Of a stretch of 6,701 nt of DNA, positions 1 through 6,001 are shown piece by piece; the stretch's first letter is position 1, and every line of letters starts with the position of its first letter. The notes beneath the pieces were generated by a model. That model made no database searches. It had not been told where the DNA came from and was given only the letters and a program-made list of their open reading frames with translations. Location: assembly GCA_043802345.1 (NCBI GenBank), contig JAZDLC010000203.1:1-6701 (forward strand), read 5' to 3'. The DNA comes from JAZDLC01 sp043802345 (GTDB lineage Bacteria > Planctomycetota > B15-G4 > JADJEK01). A program made the position numbers and the translations under genes.

Positions 1-135
1 CCCCTCCTCCGCGAACGCCCGCATCAGGGTCGCCAGCGGAGAGATGACCCGCAACACGTCGTGCGAGAGCGCCTTGCCCGACCCTCCGCGAAACTCGAGG
101 TCGCAATCGAAGTTCCCCAGGATCAGGCGTGTCAT
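1..135 (-). CDS. N-terminal fragment of uncharacterised protein (runs off left edge)
   Basis: Forty-five codons are read leftward from an ATG at 135-133, and the frame is still open at position 1. The protein begins MTRLILGNFDCDLEF and goes on to a helix-like stretch, LRVISPLATLMRAFAEEG. The hydrophobic beta-strand start (TRLILGNFDC), the regular alternation of residues and the GC-rich third positions make it look coded. The opening is vaguely like uncharacterised ATP-grasp-type proteins that start with a 'LxxGNFD' strand, but that is recollection and not proof. The ribosome site is weak (AGGG about 3 bases before the ATG). The same frame stays open upstream to a TGA at 303-301 with no further ATG, and a GTG at 192-190 is the only other plausible start seen. 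It is co-oriented with the signalling operon but lies 841 bases downstream of it, so it probably has its own promoter. Function is not assigned. Confidence 0.5.
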   Translation of the reverse strand, partial: MTRLILGNFDCDLEFRGGSGKALSHDVLRVISPLATLMRAFAEEG

Positions 136-356
136 CCGCCCTGCGCCCGCTTGTCCCGGCTGGAGTTTCTCCGCGAGAAATTCGCCCCGCACGATCGATT
201 CAGCGTATTCGCGGATTCCATAGCCAGCGTCGTACCTTCCTTCGAACGGACGCGCACAGTCTACCGCGAGCGGGAGGGGAGGGCGAGATGCCGGAGTGGT
301 TCAGTCACCACGAAGGACGAAGCGCGGCGGAGCCGCAACCAAATGGAGAGGAACCA

Positions 357-438
357 TCCCGTTCCTGTACTCCGTCGCGCAGCGACGGTACACGTGCACG
401 CGCACGATCGATGCGCGCAGAGCGTGGTCGGAACGGGA
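357..438. repeat. Nested inverted repeats: closing stem with two inner hairpins
   Basis: A perfect 9-bp pair (TCCCGTTCC at 357-365 with GGAACGGGA at 430-438) encloses two further perfect hairpins. One is CCGTCGC-GCA-GCGACGG at 372-388 (7 bp, 3-base loop). The other is CGCGCA at 399-404 with TGCGCG at 412-417 (6 bp, 7-base loop); in minus-strand RNA it can be extended by two G-U pairs. The arrangement would fold as a three-way junction. It lies about 220 bases upstream of the left gene's ATG on that gene's coding strand, so it could be a structured leader or the remnant of a repeat family. No known riboswitch or RNA family is recognised. The pairing is seen directly; the folding is inference. 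Confidence 0.45.
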
Positions 439-681
439 CCATCGTGTACGCGTACGGGCACGACTGCGCCTCACAGGCCAGCAACCGCGTCCTGCTCTCC
501 GCATCCATGGAGGGACTACCTCATTGCATCCATCGGTCGTCCCCACCTTCCGTACTCCCCCCATTCAAAAAGAACCGAAGCCGACCCCCCGCCTTCCAGG
601 CATCGAAAGAACGATGCGGTAGCTCTCGGACGCGCTTCCAGGGCGGGCCAGAAAGAAACCCGAACCAGGAGTCACCCTGGA

Positions 682-706
682 CCCATCATTCCCCAAACCC
701 GCCCCC
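682..706 (-). other. G-quadruplex motif
   Basis: Read on the minus strand, four G-runs of 5, 3, 4 and 3 bases are separated by loops of 1, 3 and 6 bases. This meets the usual rule of four runs of at least three G with loops of 1-7. It lies inside the loop of the 30-bp inverted repeat. Minus-strand RNA carrying operon readthrough would contain the G-rich strand. Confidence 0.55.
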
Positions 707-751
707 GACCACTCGCCTTCTCCGCCAGCTGGACCCCCTCCGTTCGTCGCG

Positions 752-775
752 CCCGGCGCGCACCCGTCCCACCCC
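752..775 (-). other. G-quadruplex motif (one long loop)
   Basis: Read on the minus strand, G-runs of 4, 3, 3 and 3 bases are separated by loops of 1, 2 and 8 bases. The 8-base loop slightly exceeds the strict limit of seven, so this is weaker than its two neighbours. The last G-run lies within the CGCGC/GCGCG hairpin (748-760), which would compete with quadruplex formation. Confidence 0.35.
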
Positions 776-812
776 AGGTCCTGGCCCGCCCAGGAAGCAC
801 GCCCGAGAGCCA

Positions 813-841
813 CCCACAACCCTCACCCCAACCCTGGACCC
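813..841 (-). other. G-quadruplex motif, five G-runs
   Basis: Read on the minus strand, five G-runs (3, 3, 4, 3, 3) are separated by loops of 4, 2, 3 and 4 bases. This is a fully canonical motif with one spare run, and the strongest of the three. It lies about 135 bases past the stop codon of the last operon gene and directly next to the outer edge of the 30-bp inverted repeat. Confidence 0.6.
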
Positions 842-901
842 TAGCCGCTCACACGAATCCCCGGCAAATCGCAAACCACCAAAGCCCCAGGTGTTTCCGC
901 G

Positions 902-925
902 CACGAGTACGAGCATGAGCATGGG
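902..925. repeat. Degenerate 6-base tandem repeat, four units
   Basis: The four consecutive hexamers CACGAG, TACGAG, CATGAG and CATGGG share the pattern YAYGRG. The array is short and imperfect and lies about 50 bases past the stop of the small response-regulator gene. No function can be assigned; it may simply be slippage-derived low-complexity sequence. Confidence 0.4.
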
Positions 926-976
926 AGAGTCTGCGCGTGCCGCGGAGAATTCGCAAGCAAGCAGCGCGAAGAGCAG

Positions 977-1543
977 CTAGCGCCCCGGGCCGACCTCCGC
1001 CTCGAGCTGCCGCAGAAGATCCTCGACGTCGCAGTCCTGCTCATCCACAACGTATGCACCGGAGGTGTCCCGCTCGACCACGGAAATTCCCGGGTGCTCC
1101 TCCTCGAGCTGTTCGATGTACTTGCCCTGGCTGCGAAACTCCCTCAGAAGGCTCCAGCTCCGGCGCGCCAACTCGTATTGACTCAGGGCCTGGCGGATCG
1201 TGGCCGCCAGCTCGTCCGCATTGCACGGCTTGGTGAAGAAGCGGTAGACCTCACCTTCGTTGATCGCCTTGATCGCGGCTTCCGTGCTCGCGTGCCCGGT
1301 CAACATCATTCGCACGATCAGGGGGTGGCGCTTTCGCACCTCGGCCAGGAATTCCGCCCCCGTCATTCCCGGCATCCTTTCGTCCGAAATCACCACCTGA
1401 ACCGCCTGACTCGAAAGCGTCACCAGCGCCTCGGCCGCCGAGTTGGCGCTCAGGATCTCGTACGGCTCCTTGCGGAGCACCTTCAGCAGCCCGGCGGTCA
1501 CGTTCGGCTCATCGTCGACAACCAGAATCCGGTAGTGAGTCAT
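977..1543 (-). CDS. Small response regulator: single receiver domain with acidic tail
   Basis: This 188-residue protein consists of a CheY-like receiver domain (about residues 4-122) and a charged tail. All key receiver residues are present: the acidic pair D10-D11, phosphoacceptor D54 (VISDERMPG), T82 (LTGH) and K105 (FTKPC). No DNA-binding or enzymatic domain follows. Residues 123-188 form a helical, then strongly acidic tail (IEQLEEEHPG, DEQDCDVEDLLRQLEAE) that could bind a partner. The start at 1543 is chosen because GAGGAG sits about 7 bases upstream and its ATG overlaps the TGA of the preceding gene (ATGA, 1543-1540); an ATG 36 bases further upstream lacks this support. It is the last gene of the operon and probably receives phosphate from the operon's histidine kinase, acting as a shuttle, a sink or a protein-binding output. 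The receiver assignment is firm; the role is inferred. Confidence 0.93.
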   Translation of the reverse strand: MTHYRILVVDDEPNVTAGLLKVLRKEPYEILSANSAAEALVTLSSQAVQVVISDERMPGMTGAEFLAEVRKRHPLIVRMMLTGHASTEAAIKAINEGEVYRFFTKPCNADELAATIRQALSQYELARRSWSLLREFRSQGKYIEQLEEEHPGISVVERDTSGAYVVDEQDCDVEDLLRQLEAEVGPGR

Positions 1544-2733
1544 GAATCGCTCCTCGCGCCGACCGGCGCCAATTCGCACAGATCGACCGCGACGCGGACG
1601 CGAACCGCACCCTCGATCGCCCCGACCCTGCAGTAGTTCTTCAATCGCGCCAGCATGGAAGGAGAGATTTCCTGCCCCTCCGCCACCAGCAGCATGCCCG
1701 CCTTGTTCGTCACCTTCTCATCAAGCACCATCCCGACCTTGAGGTCGTCCAGGGAAAGTGACTGGATCGTCGATCCCTGTCCGGGAAGGGACACGGACTC
1801 CAGATGGGCGAGAATCTTCGGGTCGTACGCTCCAGCGCGCTTGCGGAGGGCGTTGACCGCGGAGCCCCTGGAAAGACCGCGTCTGACCATGTCGTCGAAC
1901 GCAAGGGCCGCGGTCAGAACTCGGCTGCCCAGCAGCACGCCGCCCGGCGCGCCGGCACCGGACGTCTTCTCCTCCTGCGAGAAGGGTTGATTCAGGAGAG
2001 CCAGCATCTCCGCGATCGGCTCGAGGCGAGGAATGTTGGCCAGCAAGTCGCGGGCGATCATGGGGTGTCGCCTGTAGATATCGGCCTGGTTGGCGTTGAG
2101 AGGCTGCCCGGCGGCCACCATGCTGAGAATCTCTCCGGGAATCGCCACACAGCCGATCTGGCAGAGAAGGGCGGCCGTCTCGTACATCCATGGATTCTCG
2201 AGATTCATCCGGCGAACCAGTTGACTCACGGTGTTCCTGACCCGAGTGGCGCGGCCGAACGCCTCGGGGTTCACGATGGAGAGAATGTCCGCGAGCACCT
2301 GGATGCTTCCTCGGACCGTCTGCTCGAGAAGGATCTTCTCGGCCTGAGTCAGGCGATGCTGCTGCAGGGCCTCATCCAGCACCGATTCGAACAGATCCCG
2401 CTCACACGGCTTGCTCAGGAACCGGAAGATCCTCCCCTGGTTCACTGCGTTGATGGCAACGGTGAGGTCCGCCTGCCCCGTCAGCATGATGCGGACCGTG
2501 TCCGGCCATTTCTCCGCGACCTTCCCCAGAAACGTGATGCCGTTCATGCCGGGCATCTGGAAGTCCGACACGACCACGGAAAAGGCGCCCCTCTCCTCGA
2601 TCAGTTTCAGCCCCTCCTCGCCCCCGGTCGCCGTCGCAAGGTTGAACGACTTGCGGTGCTGGCGCACGAGCCCCTGCAGCAGTTCGGCACTGTCGTCGAC
2701 GAGGAGGATCGGCTCCTGATTGCGTGCATGCAT
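1540..2733 (-). CDS. Response regulator with degenerate (inactive) HD-GYP-like domain
   Basis: This 397-residue protein has a receiver domain at about 8-122, with D13-D14, phosphoacceptor D57 (SDFQMPGMNG), T85 and K108 (FLSKPC) intact. Residues about 140-310 align by eye with HD-GYP c-di-GMP phosphodiesterases, but the metal ligands are gone. The HD pair of 'ALLHDIGK' is C191-Q192 (ALLCQIGC), the first-helix His is R161 (GRATRV), and the HHE..DG.GYP segment reads LNQPFSQ with no GYP. H223 (RRHPMIARDLL) survives. A C-terminal module (about 325-380, LDDLKVGMVLDEKVTNKAGM) resembles the tail common in such regulators. Catalysis is therefore unlikely. The Shewanella regulator HnoD is a precedent for a dead HD-GYP receiver protein acting as an allosteric, phosphorylation-controlled partner. 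The ATG at 2733 is preceded by AGGAG with 8-base spacing, 5 bases after the upstream gene's TAG. The frame stays open far upstream, but that extension shadows the HDOD gene. Confidence 0.9.
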   Translation of the reverse strand: MHARNQEPILLVDDSAELLQGLVRQHRKSFNLATATGGEEGLKLIEERGAFSVVVSDFQMPGMNGITFLGKVAEKWPDTVRIMLTGQADLTVAINAVNQGRIFRFLSKPCERDLFESVLDEALQQHRLTQAEKILLEQTVRGSIQVLADILSIVNPEAFGRATRVRNTVSQLVRRMNLENPWMYETAALLCQIGCVAIPGEILSMVAAGQPLNANQADIYRRHPMIARDLLANIPRLEPIAEMLALLNQPFSQEEKTSGAGAPGGVLLGSRVLTAALAFDDMVRRGLSRGSAVNALRKRAGAYDPKILAHLESVSLPGQGSTIQSLSLDDLKVGMVLDEKVTNKAGMLLVAEGQEISPSMLARLKNYCRVGAIEGAVRVRVAVDLCELAPVGARSDS

Positions 2734-2738
2734 GACTG

Positions 2739-3968
2739 CTACTCCTGGCCGACGCCACTCACCTGTGGCGCGGCCCGGTCGATACCGATCTCCTTCGCCA
2801 GTTCCAGCGCAACCTGGCGCCATTCCGGCAGACGGCCAGCGATGTTGGCGCTGGCGACGTACTCCTCGTCGAGTGACGGTGAGCCTGCTCCGGTGACCGC
2901 CTCTCTCGCGAGGGCGTCGGCCACGTGAACCGCGCCAAGCAGGTCGAACTCGTACTGGCCGACCCGCGACGGCCGGTCGTGGAAGGCCACGGCCTCCACC
3001 ATCGGATACGGCAGTCCCCAGATGCCAAGGAGGTAGGCCCCCACGTCGGCGTGGGACACGCCGATCGTCTCCCTCTCGACGTCGCACCGGGGACGGTCGG
3101 TCCGAGAATCGACCGCGACAACGCTCGCGTACAGTTCCGGCATCTTGACGGCGAACACGAGCCGGCCCATGTCGTGAAGCATGGCGGCCGTGTAGGCGTT
3201 CTCGGCCGCCTTCCTGTCGGGCATGAGTTTGCCCGCCAGGTGGGCGGTCAGGACCGCGTGTTCCTGCTCGCTGTCGATGTGATACCAGTCGGGAAGCCGG
3301 CTCCCCTCGAACTGGCGGAAGACCTCGACCCCCAACACCAGGTTCTTCAGCATGCTGATGCCGAGGTAGGAAATCGCCTGGTTGGTGGTGGAGACCCTTC
3401 TCGCCAGGGACAGGAAGCTGGAATTGACCAACTGGAGGATCTTGGCGCTGATGGCGCCATCCTGCTCGACGATGCTCGCGAGCGCCTCGATTGTGACGTC
3501 GGGATCGACCAGGGCCGCGCACAGCTTGTTGTAAACTCGGGGAATCGGCGGCAGCGAGTCGATCTGCCCGACCTTCTCCACAAGTTCCGGCGACGAGAGG
3601 AGGTCCGTGAGGTTGAGGGCTCTCGTCACCACCTCCCTGATCGTGTCCGACTCGCAGGGCTTCGAGAGGAACTGGTGCGCGACATGCACCGTCCTCATCG
3701 CCATCGCAAGGTCGGTGTGCCCGGAGAGCACGATGCGCACGGTGGCCGGGTGCCTCTTCTGGACCTCCTCCAGCAAGGTGGCGCCATCCATCTGCGGCAT
3801 CTTCATGTCGGAAACGATGATGTCGAAGGGAGACCTGGCCATCTCCTCCAGCGCCGCCGCGCCACCTTCGGCGAAGACCATGTTCCATTCATTACGCTGT
3901 CCGCGCAGCATCCGCTTCAGGCCGGACAGGATTCTCGGTTCGTCGTCGACGAAGAGAACGTTCCTCAT
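2739..3968 (-). CDS. Response regulator with HDOD output domain
   Basis: This 409-residue protein has an N-terminal receiver domain (about 2-120) with D8-D9, phosphoacceptor D54 (VSDMKMPQMDG), S82 (LSGH) and K103 (FLSKPC). An HDOD domain follows (about 132-330), seen from LPPIPRVYNKL, the helix VEQDGAISAKILQLVNSS, and LGISMLKNLVLG. Unlike many HDOD domains it keeps HD-like histidines: H227, the H255-D256 pair (AAMLHDMGRLVF), H296 and H320-D321. HDOD proteins are usually non-catalytic signalling scaffolds, so phosphorylation probably changes partner binding. The start at 3968 has a near-perfect ribosome site, AAGGAGG with 7-base spacing, which lies within the last codons of the kinase gene. 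Its ATG overlaps the kinase stop as ATGA (3968-3965). It is the second gene of the operon; cytoplasmic, with no membrane segment. Confidence 0.94.
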   Translation of the reverse strand: MRNVLFVDDEPRILSGLKRMLRGQRNEWNMVFAEGGAAALEEMARSPFDIIVSDMKMPQMDGATLLEEVQKRHPATVRIVLSGHTDLAMAMRTVHVAHQFLSKPCESDTIREVVTRALNLTDLLSSPELVEKVGQIDSLPPIPRVYNKLCAALVDPDVTIEALASIVEQDGAISAKILQLVNSSFLSLARRVSTTNQAISYLGISMLKNLVLGVEVFRQFEGSRLPDWYHIDSEQEHAVLTAHLAGKLMPDRKAAENAYTAAMLHDMGRLVFAVKMPELYASVVAVDSRTDRPRCDVERETIGVSHADVGAYLLGIWGLPYPMVEAVAFHDRPSRVGQYEFDLLGAVHVADALAREAVTGAGSPSLDEEYVASANIAGRLPEWRQVALELAKEIGIDRAAPQVSGVGQE

Positions 3969-3985
3969 ACCAGGACCTCCTTGGG
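3965..3985 (-). promoter_or_regulatory. Coupled ribosome site for the REC-HDOD gene
   Basis: Reading the minus strand, AAGGAGG lies in the Lys-Glu-Val codons at the very end of the kinase gene, 7 bases before the ATG at 3968. That ATG shares bases with the kinase TGA (ATGA). The consensus-strength site within coding sequence implies translation of the HDOD regulator is coupled to, and possibly higher than, that of the kinase. Confidence 0.75.
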
Positions 3986-6001
3986 CTCCGGCAGGCGCGC
4001 CGCCATCGGCAGGGTGATCGTGAATATCGTGCCCTTCCCCGGCTCGCTCTCGACAGTGATGGTCCCTCCGTGCTTCTTCGTGATCACGTTGTGGGCGATG
4101 GAGAGCCCCTGCCCAGTCCCCTTCCCCACCTCCTTGGTGGTGAAGAAGGGATCGAAGATCTTCGCCTTGACCCCCTCCGGCATGCCCGCCCCCGTGTCCG
4201 TGATCCGGATCTCCGCTTCATCGCCGATCTGCCGGGTGCTGATCCGGATCTTGCCGTGGCTGGAGTCGTCTTTAGCCTTCGTCTCCGCGATCGCGTGGGC
4301 GGCGTTGACGATCATGTTGAGGAAGACCTGGTTCAACTCTCCAGGCAGGCACGACACCGGGCCGAGATCGGGGTCGAGGTCGGTCTCCAGATCGGCGACG
4401 TACTTCCACTCGTTCCTGGAGACGGTCACGGTGCTCTCGATCGCCCGGTTCAAGTCGCTCATCTCCATCTCGGCGCCACCAGGATGCGAGAACTCCTTCA
4501 TGGCACGGACAATCCTCGTCACATGCGTCACGCCTTCGAGCGACTGCCGGATCGCCGCCGGAACCTCCTCGGACATGTACTCCGTATCGACCTCGTCGAT
4601 CGCCTCGCGCAGCCCGGCCACCAGCTCCGGGGTCGGCGCCTCCCTGCCAACGGCCGTCACCAGGGATTCCGCCTTTTCCACGACCGCGAGCAGTTCCGTG
4701 AGAGTTTCACCCAGGAAGCGGATGTTGTCTCCGATGAACTGGATCGGCGTGTTGATCTCGTGGGCGATTCCCGCCGCGAGCTGGCCGATCGCCTCCAGCT
4801 TCTGCGATTGCCGGAGCTGGTTCTCCAGCGCCCGGTGCTGGGTGACCTCGTTCTTCACGCAAACGTAGTTGGTGATCCGGCCCCGGCTATCTCGGATGGG
4901 TGAGATTCGTGCCTCCTCTTCGATGATCTCGCCGTCCTTCTTCTTGTTGAAGAAGCTGCCTGTCCAGACGTCTCCGCGAGAGATGGTCTTCCACAGGTTC
5001 CGGTAGAACGCCTCGTCTTGCCGGCCGCTCTTGAGGAGCCGTGGATTCGCTCCGACGACCTCCTCTTTCGTATAGCCGGTGGTCTCCGAGAAGGCCGGAT
5101 TGACATACTGGATGGTTCCATCGAGGCCGGTGATGATGACCGTGTCGCGGGCCTGCTCCACGGCGGCAAAGAGCCGTCTGTACTCCGCCTCGGCGGCCCT
5201 CTTCGCGGTGACGTCCCGGATGATCGCGCTGCAGTGCCGCCGGGAACTATCGTTCGACTCGCCGATGCTGACCTCCACCGGGAACTCGGCGCCTTCCAGG
5301 TTCCTGCCGACACCCTCGAAGTTGTGGGAGGTCCGTTCTCCTCCGCTCGCCGGGCGACCTATCGAGACAATGGTATCGTCCCATGTACCGTCGGCAATGC
5401 GCACGAACCACGCCAGGTTCGAGCCGATCGCGAACTCTGCCGAGCATTGGAACATCTCCTGGGCGGCGCGGTTGAAGGAGAGGATCGTCCCGTTCTTGTC
5501 GAACGCGACGATGCCGTTGCTCGCGGCTTCGACCACGGAAGCAAGCTGCGCCTTCTGTTCGTGGAGATCGTCGTTGGCCTGACGCAACTCCTCCATCAGC
5601 TCCCGGTTCCGGCGTTCGCTGCGCACCGATTGCCATGCCCGATCGACGGCTTTCCGCACCACGGCCGGATCGCATGGTTTCTCGAGGATGTCGTAGGCGC
5701 CGTGCTGGAAGACCGCGATCGCCTCTTCCTTTCCGGCGGTCCCGGTCAGGACCAGGGTGGCGACATCGGGGTGCTTGGCGCGGACAATTTCCAGGAGTTC
5801 GATCCCCGTCATCTCCTCCATGCTCAGGTCCGTGAGGAGGACGTCCGGCCGCGCCTCGTCCAGAATTCGCAGGGCCTCGCTCGGCGAGAGCGCCGTGAGG
5901 ACCTTGTAGTCCTTGGCCAGTACTGCCTGGACCCATCGCAAGATGACGCGATCGTCATCCACAACGAGGACGCGGGGAGGACTTGGCGCTACTTGGCTCA
6001 T
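3965..6001 (-). CDS. Soluble hybrid sensor histidine kinase, REC-PAS-PAS-HisKA-HATPase
   Basis: This 678-residue protein has an N-terminal receiver domain (about 9-122; D15-D16, phosphoacceptor D58, T86, K108), a helical linker (125-155), PAS 1 (about 152-266), PAS 2 (about 275-390; YVNPAFSETTGYTKEEVVG), a dimerisation domain with phosphorylatable H414 (GIAHEINTPIQF) and an ATPase domain. The ATPase motifs are the N box at N566 (NMIVNAAHA), the G1 box D602-TGAGMP, the F box FDPFFTTK (616-623) and the G2 box GKGTGQGLS (626-634). An insert of about 50 residues follows the His helix, giving an H-to-N-box spacing of 152 residues; this is characteristic of a widespread 'HEINTPIQF' kinase subfamily. 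No signal peptide or membrane span is present, so it senses an internal cue, probably through the PAS domains. The start at 6001 has AGGA about 8 bases upstream. It is the first operon gene and the only kinase in view for its four receivers. Confidence 0.95.
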   Translation of the reverse strand: MSQVAPSPPRVLVVDDDRVILRWVQAVLAKDYKVLTALSPSEALRILDEARPDVLLTDLSMEEMTGIELLEIVRAKHPDVATLVLTGTAGKEEAIAVFQHGAYDILEKPCDPAVVRKAVDRAWQSVRSERRNRELMEELRQANDDLHEQKAQLASVVEAASNGIVAFDKNGTILSFNRAAQEMFQCSAEFAIGSNLAWFVRIADGTWDDTIVSIGRPASGGERTSHNFEGVGRNLEGAEFPVEVSIGESNDSSRRHCSAIIRDVTAKRAAEAEYRRLFAAVEQARDTVIITGLDGTIQYVNPAFSETTGYTKEEVVGANPRLLKSGRQDEAFYRNLWKTISRGDVWTGSFFNKKKDGEIIEEEARISPIRDSRGRITNYVCVKNEVTQHRALENQLRQSQKLEAIGQLAAGIAHEINTPIQFIGDNIRFLGETLTELLAVVEKAESLVTAVGREAPTPELVAGLREAIDEVDTEYMSEEVPAAIRQSLEGVTHVTRIVRAMKEFSHPGGAEMEMSDLNRAIESTVTVSRNEWKYVADLETDLDPDLGPVSCLPGELNQVFLNMIVNAAHAIAETKAKDDSSHGKIRISTRQIGDEAEIRITDTGAGMPEGVKAKIFDPFFTTKEVGKGTGQGLSIAHNVITKKHGGTITVESEPGKGTIFTITLPMAARLPEPKEVLV

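Larger units (their letters stand above)
622..810 (-). repeat. 30-bp inverted repeat (arms 622-651 and 781-810) around G-rich loop
   Basis: The plus-strand sequence at 781-810 (starting CTGGCCCGCCC and ending CCGAGAGC) matches the reverse complement of 622-651 at 27 of 30 positions. The three differences are single substitutions with no gaps. In minus-strand RNA two of them become G-U wobbles and only one stays a mismatch (U-U), so a 30-bp helix would form with 29 pairs. In plus-strand RNA the same two positions would be A-C mismatches. The 129-base loop contains two G-quadruplex motifs and a CGCGC/GCGCG hairpin (748-760). It could be the 3' end structure of the operon messenger, a small RNA, or a MITE-like or REP-like intergenic repeat. 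No transposase or target-site duplication is seen. Confidence 0.6.
136..976. other. Long gene-poor, structure-rich intergenic region
   Basis: Between the last operon gene and the left-edge gene no reading frame looks coded. The frames present on both strands are rich in Arg, Pro, Ser and Gly, with no recognisable domain and no ribosome site. Base composition is skewed: from about 540 to 870 the plus strand is full of C-runs, so minus-strand RNA would be G-rich. The region holds a nested inverted-repeat element (357-438), alternating purine-pyrimidine tracts (388-456), a 30-bp inverted repeat (622-651/781-810), three G-quadruplex motifs, three copies of CTGGACCC (677-684, 729-736, 834-841) and a short hexamer repeat (902-925). 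The region follows the operon on the same strand, so part of it is probably the operon's 3' untranslated region and part the leader of the left gene. No clear U-tract terminator was found. Confidence 0.7.

Noticed and set aside
567..594. U-rich tract (minus-strand TTCTTTTT) after G-rich sequence as a terminator
   Set aside because: Only a 4-bp GAAG/CUUC stem can be drawn in front of it, which is too weak to call. The strong 30-bp helix ends about 48 bases earlier.
930..948. Hairpin after the operon as an intrinsic terminator
   Set aside because: The 8-bp stem has an internal G-G mismatch and no U-tract follows it on the minus strand.
61..980. Long overlapping plus-strand frames of about 285 residues each
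   Set aside because: Composition is dominated by Arg, Pro and Ser, no domain is recognisable and there is no ribosome site. They overlap each other in different frames over GC-rich non-coding sequence, and the first runs antisense to the left-edge gene.
2734..3888. N-terminal extension of the degenerate HD-GYP gene to a 782-residue protein
   Set aside because: The extra frame is an Arg/Gly/Pro-rich shadow of the REC-HDOD gene on the same strand. The receiver domain begins right after the ATG at 2733, which has its own ribosome site.
2925..4868. 647-residue plus-strand open frame
   Set aside because: It lies antisense to two clearly coded genes (REC-HDOD and the kinase), has low-complexity His/Arg-rich sequence and shows no domain. 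It is a by-product of high GC content.
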